Below are positions 1 to 6,157 of a DNA stretch of 21,120 nt, piece by piece. The stretch covers positions 1 to 21,120 of IMG/VR virus record IMGVR_UViG_3300031999_001738; one strand, given 5' to 3'. The translations under genes were made by a program, and so were the position numbers. How positions within the stretch are numbered: position 1 is the stretch's first letter; each line of letters begins with the position of its first letter. Source of the stretch: a virus. The notes below the pieces were generated by a model, which was given only the letters and a program-made list of their open reading frames with translations, was not told the origin of the DNA and did no database searches.

Positions 1-1
1 T

Positions 2-526
2 GCATTGCTTGGAGTTATCGGAACGAGCAGTCTTAACGATACTGGTTGTTGGTGGGATGGTGCAAAAAACATTTTACGAGGTCATATAATCCAAGGAGCA
101 AGAGAAAAGGTAGCTGGAGATGGTTTTCATTTAGTTAAAGGTCAGATAGGGTTCTTTGATGATATAGTAGCGGTTGATGGATTATGTATGATAACGTTAG
201 GCAAATATTTAAAACAAAGTGGAATAGATATTGACATACAAACTTATTCAGGAAACCATTTTTATGATCTTGATTTGTGTATGTGTTATTTATCTAAAGG
301 ATTTAAGGTAGGGATAGCAGATATTTTAGTCTACCATAAATCGGAAGGGGAAAGCAACCAACAAGAGGAATGGACAAAAGATAGAGATTCTTTTATTAAT
401 AAATGGAAATCTAAAGGAGTCGAATTTCCTGTAACGGTTGAGAGTATGAAATCATGGAGAGAAAAGAATAATATTGTAACTCCAGACCTTAACAAACAAC
501 CTCAAATTATAGAAATCGAGATCTAA
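2..526 (+). CDS. Glycosyltransferase, StrF-like (5' partial)
   Basis: This is the C-terminal part of a glycosyltransferase-like protein of the family-2-related type often labelled StrF domain. The reading frame is open to the left edge (it reads A-L-L-G-V-I-G-T from base 2), so the true start lies upstream. Visible family features are the GVIGTSSL segment followed by a W-rich stretch, the DGLCMITL segment (usually the acceptor-site D-G), and the FYDLDLCMCYLSKGFKVGIADILVYHKSEG block, which matches the H/F-YDxDLCxxxxxxGxxVG...V.H.S.G pattern of this family. It probably transfers a sugar onto a phage or host substrate, which cannot be told from sequence. The next gene starts one base after its stop, suggesting one transcript. 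The family call is from motif recognition; the substrate is unknown. Confidence 0.7.
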   Translation, partial: ALLGVIGTSSLNDTGCWWDGAKNILRGHIIQGAREKVAGDGFHLVKGQIGFFDDIVAVDGLCMITLGKYLKQSGIDIDIQTYSGNHFYDLDLCMCYLSKGFKVGIADILVYHKSEGESNQQEEWTKDRDSFINKWKSKGVEFPVTVESMKSWREKNNIVTPDLNKQPQIIEIEI

Positions 527-527
527 A

Positions 528-869
528 ATGGATAAAAAAGAATTGATTGATTTATTGAAGAAGTGGCAGGATGTACACACTAATATAGAAAAAATGATTA
601 TCGATCTTGAAAAAGCTTTAGCGTGTGATATTGTTGACAGTCAGCTATACAATATTTCATGGAAGAACTATGAGATATATACAGAAACAATTGCTATAAT
701 ATTAGCTAATCAATTCAATAAGAAAGTTGTTGATGTTTTAGATTGGTTGTCGTGGTATTGCTATGAGAATGATTTTGGTAAAAGAGGGTTTGAGGCCAAA
801 GCTGGTAATTGGAAGAGAGCAAAGAAAATAGGAAATCTGGAATCACTTTTAAAAATCATTGAGGCATAG
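528..869 (+). CDS. Hypothetical protein, 113 aa
   Basis: I do not recognise this protein. It is soluble and probably mostly helical, with a charged N-terminus (MDKKELIDLLKKWQ) and an aromatic central part (LDWLSWYCYENDFG). There is no signal peptide, membrane segment or metal-binding cluster. It starts one base after the glycosyltransferase stop and its own stop is followed directly by the clamp-loader start, so it sits in a tightly packed plus-strand operon. There is little Shine-Dalgarno sequence ahead of its start, so translation may depend on coupling to the upstream gene. Confidence 0.75.
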   Translation: MDKKELIDLLKKWQDVHTNIEKMIIDLEKALACDIVDSQLYNISWKNYEIYTETIAIILANQFNKKVVDVLDWLSWYCYENDFGKRGFEAKAGNWKRAKKIGNLESLLKIIEA

Positions 870-1271
870 ATGAATTTATTTGACCATCTAAAGGCTATAA
901 CCAATCCAAAAGCAGATTTAGATTTCTCTGATCCTGCTGTAGCAAAAGATTATGATTGCTATATGATGAATCGATATATTTCTATGTGCGAAACATTTCT
1001 TCCTATTTGTGCGCAGATGAATATGTTTGAGGTTCCTAAAGCACAACATTACAACTATTATAAATCATTATTGCCACAGCGTCAGATTTTCTTCCAGTAT
1101 ATTAAGAAAGAGAAAGATTTTACTTGGGAAGAGAAGAAAATATTAGCAAAACACTTCGGAGCAAATTTAAGAAAAATTGATGATATGATTGATATGATGG
1201 ATGAAAAAGAAACTAAAGAAATCTTAAACATTTATCGAGATCAAGACGGGGGATTTTCTTATGCAGAATAA
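870..1271 (+). CDS. Clamp loader small subunit (T4 gp62-like)
   Basis: This resembles the phage clamp-loader A (small) subunit family, which with the gp44-type ATPase loads the sliding clamp onto primer-template DNA at the phage replication fork. Recognisable features are the early MMNRYISMCETFLPICAQMN segment (families usually have a [MLF]NRxLSM motif here) and the LLPQRQIFFQYIKK segment, matching the conserved LPxxxxxxxYIKK pattern. At 133 aa it is shorter than T4 gp62 (187 aa), as in many divergent relatives. It follows the upstream gene without a gap. The ATPase partner and the clamp are not in this window. The call rests on motif memory, not on a profile search. Confidence 0.82.
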   Translation: MNLFDHLKAITNPKADLDFSDPAVAKDYDCYMMNRYISMCETFLPICAQMNMFEVPKAQHYNYYKSLLPQRQIFFQYIKKEKDFTWEEKKILAKHFGANLRKIDDMIDMMDEKETKEILNIYRDQDGGFSYAE

Positions 1272-1395
1272 TGAACAATTCGGGCGTAAACCAAAGAAAG
1301 TTAACGAAACTCTAATTCATAAACAACAGACTATTGAAGACCAACACATTATTAGAAAGGTACAGATTGATTATGGAAATTCAAAAAAAGATTAA
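1261..1395 (+). CDS. Small basic protein, 44 aa
   Basis: A short open frame (MQNNEQFGRKPKKVNETL...) overlaps the last codons of the clamp-loader gene and the start of the next zinc-ribbon gene. Its start has a convincing Shine-Dalgarno (GGGGGA about 8 bases upstream), and without it there would be an unusual 100-base gap in a packed operon. The product is basic and hydrophilic, has no cysteine clusters, and is likely disordered at the N-terminus. Function unknown. It could be spurious, but start context and spacing favour a real small gene. Confidence 0.55.
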   Translation: MQNNEQFGRKPKKVNETLIHKQQTIEDQHIIRKVQIDYGNSKKD

Positions 1396-1543
1396 ATGTT
1401 TGGCATGTGGTACTATTATTATTGTAACAGAAGGACAAAATACAAATTGTCCCTGTAAGAAAGTAGTAATAGTTGAGGGACATATCCAAGGAAATATTGG
1501 TACAGATTATGTTGATGTTTCACCTATACTCTTGAAAGAATAA
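1373..1543 (+). CDS. Small zinc-ribbon-like protein, 56 aa
   Basis: A short protein with cysteines at residues 9, 12, 26 and 28 (C-x2-C ... C-P-C), consistent with a small zinc ribbon, followed by a beta-rich tail. I chose the ATG at 1373; a TTG six bases upstream is equally well placed relative to the AGAAAGG at 1354-1360, and a TTG at 1334 lacks a good site. It overlaps the end of the 44-aa gene and lies three bases before the dNMP kinase start. Zinc-ribbon proteins of this size often bind nucleic acid or other proteins, but no role can be assigned. Confidence 0.65.
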   Translation: MEIQKKIKCLACGTIIIVTEGQNTNCPCKKVVIVEGHIQGNIGTDYVDVSPILLKE

Positions 1544-1546
1544 TCA

Positions 1547-2221
1547 ATGGAAACTAAATATTTGATTCTTATATCGGGGAAAATGCAAACAGGTAAGAAT
1601 GCGTTTGCTGATTTGTTTGAGAAGGAATGTTGGACGAAGGATTATGATGTTAAGATGGATTCCTTTGCTTCTGTTCTAAAAGAATGGTGTTGTGAGGAGT
1701 TTAAAATATTAACAGATTATCTTAATTCTTTTAGTGATGAAGTTAAGGCGAATATTCCTTTCTTTGGTGATATACGCTTTGAACAGACGAAAGATGCAAT
1801 TCATAATGTGATAAATAAGATTCAAACTAAAAGAGATAATTGGTTTAACGAAAAGAATGATATTACAAGATTGATATTGCAGGTAGTCGGAACCAATTTA
1901 TTTCGTAAGCACGTTGATAATGATTTTTGGATTAAGGAGTTGATTAAGAAAGTAAATAAATATCAAGAGAAATATGTTATTGTGACAGACGCAAGATTTC
2001 CAAATGAGATAGATCTTCCACATAAGCTTATTGAAAATCGAAGAATCATATCTATAAGGATGCAGAGAGATACAGCACAAACATCAACACATCCTTCTGA
2101 AACTGCTCTTGATACATATGCGTGGTTTGATTATACAATTGAGAACAATGGAAATCTTAAGATGCTTGAAGATTCAGCAAAGACGGTTTTTAACGACATA
2201 GAATCAACACTAACATTATAA
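1547..2221 (+). CDS. Deoxynucleoside monophosphate kinase (T4 gp1-like)
   Basis: Predicted to phosphorylate dNMPs (in T4: dTMP, dGMP and hydroxymethyl-dCMP) to dNDPs for phage DNA synthesis in the cytoplasm. The N-terminus holds a P-loop, ISGKMQTGKN (G11-x4-G16-K17, with Asn where Ser/Thr is usual). The segment LQVVGTNLFRKHVDNDFW matches the T4 gp1 region with QALGTDL...W, and VTDARFPNEI is the typical substrate-side TD-x-R motif. HPSETALD follows, again as in this family. Length (224 aa) is close to T4 gp1 (241 aa). Its stop codon lies inside a late-promoter octamer for the next gene. Confidence 0.87.
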   Translation: METKYLILISGKMQTGKNAFADLFEKECWTKDYDVKMDSFASVLKEWCCEEFKILTDYLNSFSDEVKANIPFFGDIRFEQTKDAIHNVINKIQTKRDNWFNEKNDITRLILQVVGTNLFRKHVDNDFWIKELIKKVNKYQEKYVIVTDARFPNEIDLPHKLIENRRIISIRMQRDTAQTSTHPSETALDTYAWFDYTIENNGNLKMLEDSAKTVFNDIESTLTL

Positions 2222-2224
2222 ATA
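2217..2224 (+). promoter_or_regulatory. T4-type late promoter
   Basis: TATAAATA, the exact T4 late promoter octamer, lies 17 bases upstream of the GroES-like start and overlaps the dNMP kinase stop codon. The flanking bases (AACATTATAAATA) are the same as at the late promoter near 19800. T4-type late promoters need only this -10-like element, read by RNA polymerase with gp55/gp33-type factors. Position and orientation support it, though the octamer also occurs by chance in AT-rich DNA. Confidence 0.65.
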
Positions 2225-2241
2225 TTAACATAGGAGAGTTT

Positions 2242-2652
2242 ATGGAACAGGAAAGTCAGTCAATAGTTTTTGCGGATGATAAGATGACAGTTGAGAATGT
2301 AACATCTTATATCCCAACAGGTAATAGAATCATTGGACAAGTTATTAACGATCCTCGAAAAGAAAAGATTCTTAAGAGTGGTATTATCCTTCCCAATGAT
2401 ATTCTCGGTGGTAAAGATCCATATATTACTGTTAAAGCAATTAAAGTTGGAAGAGGAACAATGAGTCATAATGGTATCGTTCCTTGTGAAGTTAATGTTG
2501 GAGATTTGTGTCTTGTGTTTAACGGTAAATGGTTTGAGCTTAAAGAAAAACCAGTAGTCGATGAAAAAGGCAATATAAAAGACGGTGACTCGTTTGTAAT
2601 TTTCTCTGAGAACGATATTGTTGCGCTCTATAAGGATCGGGAAAAGGAATAA
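2242..2652 (+). CDS. GroES-like cochaperonin (T4 gp31-like role)
   Basis: Matches the Cpn10 fold pattern: GNRIIGQV near residue 27, a mobile-loop-like segment ending SGIILP (the I-I-L at 48-50 corresponds to the GroEL-contacting I-V-L of GroES), then VKAIKVGRG, NG...P.EVNVGDLCLVF, and the closing FVIFSENDIVALYK, close to GroES LIMSESDILAIVE. In T4, gp31 replaces GroES so that host GroEL can enclose the major capsid protein; a similar capsid-folding role is likely here. At 136 aa it is longer than GroES (97) and gp31 (111), with an extended N-terminus and an insertion before the last strand. It has an AGGAGAG Shine-Dalgarno and a late promoter directly upstream. Confidence 0.8.
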   Translation: MEQESQSIVFADDKMTVENVTSYIPTGNRIIGQVINDPRKEKILKSGIILPNDILGGKDPYITVKAIKVGRGTMSHNGIVPCEVNVGDLCLVFNGKWFELKEKPVVDEKGNIKDGDSFVIFSENDIVALYKDREKE

Positions 2653-2656
2653 GAAC

Positions 2657-3004
2657 ATGGGTAATTTTCTTGGATTCTATTATGGCAAACCAGTATCTCC
2701 TATAGTTAAGGGAAAGAGTGGAACAATTGCTATAAAGGAATCAGAGTTTAATATTCTTGTAGAGAAGCTCGGTAAAGATTATAAATATATAGTAGAGACA
2801 GAAGAGTTTAAAAACAGTTGGGGGTATGGATATAAATACTCAATGGAAGATAGTTATTTACTTCTTCTTAATAAATACAAGGATGAAATAGATAATGATG
2901 ATTCTTTAGTTTATTTCGATGACGAGAACTCTTTCTCAAGAATCCAAGAAAATTTTCAAATTAATAGCACAGATAAACAATATAAGACCCTAGAGGAGAT
3001 TTAA
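2657..3004 (+). CDS. Hypothetical protein, 115 aa
   Basis: Unrecognised soluble protein. I place the start at ATG 2657 behind AAAAGGA, rather than at in-frame codons inside the cochaperonin gene. It begins MGNFLGFYYGKPVSP and has an acidic, aromatic C-terminal half. The gene is four bases downstream of the cochaperonin and two bases upstream of the next gene, so it probably belongs to the same late transcript. Two TATAAATA octamers occur inside it (2780 and 2831) but encode Tyr-Lys-Tyr stretches and are probably chance. Confidence 0.75.
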   Translation: MGNFLGFYYGKPVSPIVKGKSGTIAIKESEFNILVEKLGKDYKYIVETEEFKNSWGYGYKYSMEDSYLLLLNKYKDEIDNDDSLVYFDDENSFSRIQENFQINSTDKQYKTLEEI

Positions 3005-3006
3005 TT

Positions 3007-3303
3007 ATGAGCTTTAAAAACCATCTTTTATGTGAATCAGAAACAAAAGCACTTGCAGGAAAATTTGAGAAACTCTGCAAAGATATCGAAGGCAGTCTTG
3101 AAGATGTTGCAAAATTTCAGGAGCTTGATTCGGTTGTAGAGACAGGAAACATCAATGTTCTTTCACAGCTTAATAAACTCAAAGCAGTCCTTGGAGATGC
3201 CTGTAAAGAAATCTGTACTCTTGTAGCAATGGTATCTGTCAAAGAAGAAGTTCCAGAAAAACAAGAAACCAAGATGGCAGATTACCTACAGAAAAAGGAT
3301 TAA
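3007..3303 (+). CDS. Helical protein with possible capsid-targeting N-terminus, 98 aa
   Basis: Unrecognised, mostly helical and charged. The N-terminus MSFKNHLLCES resembles the starts of several proteins in the late minus-strand block (M-S-F-x-x-F/H-L...x-E) and, more loosely, the T4 internal-protein capsid-targeting sequence with cleavage after Glu. That would make it an internal head protein, but the match here is weaker than for 7923-9404 or 12645-12968. It lies downstream of the late promoter at 2217, two bases after the preceding gene. Base composition is visibly richer in GC than the surrounding genes. Confidence 0.7.
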   Translation: MSFKNHLLCESETKALAGKFEKLCKDIEGSLEDVAKFQELDSVVETGNINVLSQLNKLKAVLGDACKEICTLVAMVSVKEEVPEKQETKMADYLQKKD

Positions 3304-3306
3304 CGA

Positions 3307-3603
3307 ATGATAAACATTCTCGAAGACCTCGAAAGATTTATAGAAGCAGAAGTAGAAACTCCAGTTCCCGAAACAGAAACTAATGTAGGGGATGCTCCTG
3401 TTGAAGACGATGGAGTACTGAAGATTACTTTTAGTGATCTTAGTGATACCAAGCAATCAGAGATTAAAGATAAACTACTTAAAGACATGAACGCTACAGA
3501 TGATATTTCTAAAAGTAATTTAATTAAAACATTAAATGCTACACCGATCTTTGATGGAACTGTAGCTTCTTTTAGAGATCAATTAGGATTAGAAAACATT
3601 TAA
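3307..3603 (+). CDS. Acidic hypothetical protein, 98 aa
   Basis: Unrecognised. The first 45 residues are strongly acidic and rich in Glu, Pro and Thr, probably disordered, while the C-terminal half looks like a small folded domain (KITFSDLSDTKQSEIKDKLL...). It starts three bases after the previous stop and ends the gene cluster that begins at the late promoter; the next 93 bases carry a hairpin. No membrane segment or metal site is visible. Confidence 0.7.
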   Translation: MINILEDLERFIEAEVETPVPETETNVGDAPVEDDGVLKITFSDLSDTKQSEIKDKLLKDMNATDDISKSNLIKTLNATPIFDGTVASFRDQLGLENI

Positions 3604-3644
3604 AAATAACTCCACTTTTATTATTTTGCGTTTCTTCTAAATAT

Positions 3645-3682
3645 ATTTGAGAGAGGATGGAAATTCTTCTGTCCTCTCAAAT
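3645..3682 (+). other. Imperfect hairpin ahead of membrane-protein pair
   Basis: ATTTGAG (3645-3651) plus AGGA (3654-3657) pair with TCCTCTCAAAT (3672-3682), giving about 11 base pairs with a two-base bulge and a 14-base loop. It follows the end of one gene cluster and immediately precedes the AAAGGG Shine-Dalgarno of the next gene. There is no T-run after it, so it is not a clear intrinsic terminator; it could be a transcript-processing or stability element. Confidence 0.4.
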
Positions 3683-3696
3683 CAAAGGGAAATATC

Positions 3697-4062
3697 GTGC
3701 AAACAATTTTGATGATTATAGGTTTGTTGATGGCAGGTTTTATTTCATTAATATTTCTTTATGTCTTTATAAAAATCATACAGGCTTTAAATGGTTACTA
3801 CGAAGAAGATGATCCCGCCCCGAAAAAAATAGATCTTCCATCCTTCCAATCTGGTATGAGTCAAGGTCTTTTCTTAATTCAAATGGGTATATATAAGATG
3901 TGGGTTGATGGTGGAGAAACTGTTATTGTCGGCTCCTTCGATAATGTACAAGCAGAAATCCAACAAAACATATCACAATTCATGCAAGACAATACAAAAC
4001 TAATAGAGTGGAATCAAAAGCTTTTAAAATACGCAGAAACAAAGAAAGATACGCCAAAATGA
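3697..4062 (+). CDS. Membrane-anchored protein, 121 aa
   Basis: Starts at GTG 3697 behind a good AAAGGG site. Residues about 4-30 form one hydrophobic membrane segment (TILMIIGLLMAGFISLIFLYVFIKII), followed by an acidic and proline-containing linker and a soluble domain with a helical C-terminus. It overlaps the next gene by four bases (ATGA), and that gene also encodes a single N-terminal membrane segment, so the two probably act together. No lipobox cysteine is present in either, which argues against a classical spanin pair. Function unknown. Confidence 0.75.
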   Translation: MQTILMIIGLLMAGFISLIFLYVFIKIIQALNGYYEEDDPAPKKIDLPSFQSGMSQGLFLIQMGIYKMWVDGGETVIVGSFDNVQAEIQQNISQFMQDNTKLIEWNQKLLKYAETKKDTPK

Positions 4063-4415
4063 TAACAGCTATAACTATTGTACAGTCTATTTTATTTCTT
4101 TGGATTCTAATAGAAATTATTATGCTTAGAAGATGTAGGCAAGCGTTTGAAGAACTTATATTGAAGTTTGTAGAAGTAGGACAAACTCTTTATGATAGAC
4201 TTGACACACACAATAAAAAGCTTTCCGATAATATTGGTGGTCTTGGTAAATCAGTACAAAGTTCCTTGTCATTGAAGAACGATGTTAAAGTTTTAGAAGG
4301 AACTGTTAAAGACCTACAAGGAATTTCTAAATATATAAGAACTAGCGCATTAAAAGAATTTAAAGACGTTGAAGATGGAATTAAAAAACTTAAGAACATT
4401 GTGAAGGAGAAATAG
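4059..4415 (+). CDS. Membrane-anchored coiled-coil protein, 118 aa
   Basis: ATG 4059 overlaps the stop of the previous gene (ATGA), with AAGAAAGA upstream. A GTG at 4008 would extend it but into the upstream gene with no need. Residues about 3-21 form a membrane segment (TAITIVQSILFLWILIEII), followed by basic residues and a long helical, probably coiled-coil, region. With its neighbour it looks like a pair of inner-membrane proteins with domains on the same side. Candidates include a superinfection-exclusion or lysis-timing complex, but nothing in the sequence decides this. Confidence 0.72.
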   Translation: MITAITIVQSILFLWILIEIIMLRRCRQAFEELILKFVEVGQTLYDRLDTHNKKLSDNIGGLGKSVQSSLSLKNDVKVLEGTVKDLQGISKYIRTSALKEFKDVEDGIKKLKNIVKEK

Positions 4416-4418
4416 TTC

Positions 4419-4685
4419 ATGTCAATGATAGATTATAAATGTAATGAATGCAGCTTTGTTGACGAGTACATGACTGGATTTTCTGCACCAAAATGTATGC
4501 AGGTTCCTGATGTATGTCCTGTTTGTAAAAAAGGTATTATGGATAGACAATTCTCCTTGAGTACAAATGTTGCTTTAAATTTTATAGGTAGTGGTTTTTA
4601 CTGCAATGATTACGGAAAAAAGAATATTAGAGGAAGATCACAATCAGAACAAGCAGATATTTTAAATGGAAAGAACCCATATTAA
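4419..4685 (+). CDS. FmdB-type zinc-ribbon protein, 88 aa
   Basis: A four-cysteine zinc ribbon (C8-x2-C11 and C33-x2-C36) is followed by FIGSGFYCNDYGKK, very like the FKGSGFYxxDY segment that ends the FmdB putative regulatory protein family. Homologues are common in phages and bacteria but their role is poorly defined; they are presumed to bind nucleic acid or proteins. The start has a strong GAAGGAGA site and lies three bases after the coiled-coil gene, so the three genes from 3697 form one unit, ended by a new promoter at 4722. Confidence 0.75.
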   Translation: MSMIDYKCNECSFVDEYMTGFSAPKCMQVPDVCPVCKKGIMDRQFSLSTNVALNFIGSGFYCNDYGKKNIRGRSQSEQADILNGKNPY

Positions 4686-4721
4686 TGATATAATAAAGAT
4701 ATGAATAATAAAAGAAAAATC

Positions 4722-4750
4722 TTGACAACTAAAGAAATAAACGGTATACT
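4722..4750 (+). promoter_or_regulatory. Sigma70-type early promoter
   Basis: TTGACA at 4722-4727, a 17-base spacer, and TATACT at 4745-4750: a near-consensus sigma70 promoter in a gap between genes. It is positioned to drive the small-gene run beginning at 4774 and would be active as soon as DNA enters the host, since it needs no phage factor. Confidence 0.85.
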
Positions 4751-4773
4751 ATTACTACGAATGAAAGGGAAAA

Positions 4774-4914
4774 ATGCCAAGGATACACATAGCAGACCTA
4801 GAAGAACTAATGGACGAAGACGTTGAGTATGTTGATAAGAGAGAAGTAATCCGAGAAAAAGAAGCTAAGAATCGTTTCAAAGATAACATAGCAGATAGGA
4901 AACAGGATGTCTAA
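4774..4914 (+). CDS. Small charged protein, 46 aa
   Basis: First gene after the strong promoter, with GAAAGGGA just upstream of the ATG. The product (MPRIHIADLEELMDED...) is very rich in charged residues and probably one long helix. It overlaps the next gene start by eight bases, indicating translational coupling. Short, highly expressed early proteins of this sort are often host-takeover factors, but that is only an inference from position. Function unknown. Confidence 0.7.
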   Translation: MPRIHIADLEELMDEDVEYVDKREVIREKEAKNRFKDNIADRKQDV

Positions 4915-5176
4915 ACATAATGCTAAAGCTCTCCTTACAGAACTATTACAATTTTATGCGAGTATTCCAGACAGTAGAGAGAAACATGAATTGGATAGAA
5001 TAATAACTATGATGAGACTTGGCAAATCCGATCTCAAAACAATTCTTTTAATTATTAATAGAAACTTAGATAGAGAAAAATCCTCAAAAGGAAATAAAAC
5101 AGTAAGAGATATGAATATTCAAATTTGGAGTTATATCCTTTCAATTCTAACAAAATATTTAAGGAGTTCAAAATGA
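4907..5176 (+). CDS. Hypothetical helical protein, 89 aa
   Basis: Unrecognised. Begins MSKHNAKALLTELLQFYASIPDSREKHELDRI and is predicted almost wholly helical, with no membrane segment long enough to count and no cysteines. Its start overlaps the end of the 46-aa gene, with AGGAAACAGG upstream, and its stop overlaps the next start (ATGA), so three early genes are coupled. No function assigned. Confidence 0.72.
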   Translation: MSKHNAKALLTELLQFYASIPDSREKHELDRIITMMRLGKSDLKTILLIINRNLDREKSSKGNKTVRDMNIQIWSYILSILTKYLRSSK

Positions 5177-5442
5177 AAAAGCAGTTGAGTTTTAAAATGT
5201 CTGTTCCTGTTAATACTTGTGTAGACGTTGATACTGAAATTGATGTTGATGTTGTTGATCTGATGGATAATCTGGACGATGAAGAAATTGAAGAATATTA
5301 TGAGCAGAGATTTGGTGCTAAAGAAACAGAATATGATATTAAAGAAATGACAGACGCATATTTTCATGGTTCATTGGATCTTTCTAAACTATTTAAAAAA
5401 CTTGGAAAGAAAGTTGTACTCGAAATTCTTGAAGAGATCTAA
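5173..5442 (+). CDS. Acidic hypothetical protein, 89 aa
   Basis: Start set at ATG 5173, which has AAGGAG at 5161-5166 and overlaps the previous stop; an upstream in-frame TTG is not supported. The protein begins with a basic, beta-like stretch (MKKQLSFKMSVPV), then a strongly acidic segment (DVDTEIDVDVVDLMDNLDDEE), and ends with helices. Strongly acidic small phage proteins sometimes mimic DNA, but with only a modest acidic run this is speculative. Unknown function. Confidence 0.7.
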   Translation: MKKQLSFKMSVPVNTCVDVDTEIDVDVVDLMDNLDDEEIEEYYEQRFGAKETEYDIKEMTDAYFHGSLDLSKLFKKLGKKVVLEILEEI

Positions 5443-5451
5443 AATAAAATG

Positions 5452-5483
5452 CCAACGAACTGAGTATAACTATTCAGTGTTGG
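5452..5483 (+). other. Hairpin upstream of HTH gene
   Basis: CCAAC (5452-5456) pairs with GTTGG (5479-5483), and ACTGA (5459-5463) with TCAGT (5474-5478), leaving a two-base bulge and a ten-base loop. It lies in the 77-base gap before the HTH gene, without a following T-run. As inverted repeats ahead of a DNA-binding-protein gene, it may be an operator for autoregulation or an RNA leader structure. Confidence 0.45.
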
Positions 5484-5519
5484 AAATGTAGTCCCACTTT
5501 AATTGATGGAGGATTGTTT

Positions 5520-5693
5520 ATGAAGTTGACACCAGAACAGAAGAGAGCAGTAAAGATTGCAGAAGCTCGTCAGAAGATGTTTAATCGGAATGAAAAGATC
5601 CGAGATATGTACGAGACAGGAAAGTATTCCCATCGTACTCTCGCAAAGAAGGTAGGTCTTTCAAAGTCTCGTATTGGTGAGATTCTGTACTAA
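5520..5693 (+). CDS. Small helix-turn-helix DNA-binding protein, 57 aa
   Basis: A 57-aa protein whose C-terminal half, IRDMYETGKYSHRTLAKKVGLSKSRIGEIL, reads as a helix-turn-helix of the resolvase/MarR-like 'GxxxxxxLAxxxGLSxxxIxxIL' pattern. The N-terminus is basic. The start has a strong GGAGG site eight bases upstream. It is probably a small transcription regulator; the inverted repeats at 5452-5483 just upstream are a candidate operator. Its codon choice and GC content look higher than the AT-rich genes downstream. Confidence 0.75.
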   Translation: MKLTPEQKRAVKIAEARQKMFNRNEKIRDMYETGKYSHRTLAKKVGLSKSRIGEILY

Positions 5694-5699
5694 CCATTT

Positions 5700-5752
5700 G
5701 AAAGGAATTAGACAAGATGATTTAACGATTGTCTTGTCTAACTTTTATTATG
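5700..5752 (+). promoter_or_regulatory. Structured ribosome-binding site: hairpin between SD and start
   Basis: GAAAGGA (5700-5706) is the only good Shine-Dalgarno, but lies 43 bases before ATG 5750, and an ATG nearer to it (5717) meets a stop after two codons. Between them is a perfect 10-bp hairpin (5708-5717 with 5732-5741, 14-base loop). Folding the hairpin leaves a 9-base effective spacing. T4 genes 25 and 38 are known to use such hairpins. The alternative is an attenuator, since CTTTTATT follows the stem. Confidence 0.5.
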
Positions 5753-6148
5753 AAAAAACCAAAAAATCTCGAAGAAGTAATTAAACAAAAATATTCTTAC
5801 ATGGATCTTCCAAACTTTGAATTTGATGCAGGATGGAATAATCTAATAGCTGATCTGTGTGAGGAAATTTCGATTGCTGACAAAAGAAAAGAAGTTAGAG
5901 TTCAACAAATTAAAGAAAAATATTCTACTCTTAGGTTCTATACTAACAGCAGACTGAAAAGAATAAATAATATTATTACTAGGTATGAAAAGATATCAGC
6001 TAATACATGTGAGGTTTGTGGCAATGCAGGACATATCAGAGTTCTAAAAAACTTTCCTTGGTATAAGACTCTTTGCGATAGACATACAAAGAAGCTCGGA
6101 TATATTGATATAAAAGAAAAAGCCAAAAGAAAATCAAATAAAGAATAG
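5750..6148 (+). CDS. Phage zinc-ribbon protein of unknown function, 132 aa
   Basis: Belongs to a type often seen in phages: an N-terminal helical part (GWNNLIADLCEEI), the segment VQQIKEKYSTLRFYTN, then a zinc site TCEVCGNAGH...WYKTLCDRHTKK (C-x2-C plus C-x2-H). The combination 'KEK[FY]xxLRFY ... CexCG ... LCDxH' is recognisable, but no function is established to my knowledge. I chose ATG 5750; a TTG at 5729 lies within the upstream hairpin and has no Shine-Dalgarno. The C-terminal tail is very basic, suggesting nucleic-acid binding. Confidence 0.75.
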   Translation: MKKPKNLEEVIKQKYSYMDLPNFEFDAGWNNLIADLCEEISIADKRKEVRVQQIKEKYSTLRFYTNSRLKRINNIITRYEKISANTCEVCGNAGHIRVLKNFPWYKTLCDRHTKKLGYIDIKEKAKRKSNKE

Positions 6149-6157
6149 CATCATATC

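Noticed and set aside
2780-2838. Two TATAAATA octamers inside the 115-aa gene (2780 and 2831)
   Set aside because: They lie within coding sequence as Tyr-Lys-Tyr codons, and no downstream gene start fits. A few such octamers are expected by chance in AT-rich DNA.
3697-4415. Two-component spanin pair
   Set aside because: Neither protein has a lipobox cysteine and both have N-terminal membrane segments, unlike an i-spanin/o-spanin pair.
4701-4826. 41-aa open frame spanning the promoter at 4722
   Set aside because: It lacks a ribosome site, runs through a near-consensus promoter and overlaps the better supported 46-aa gene in another frame.
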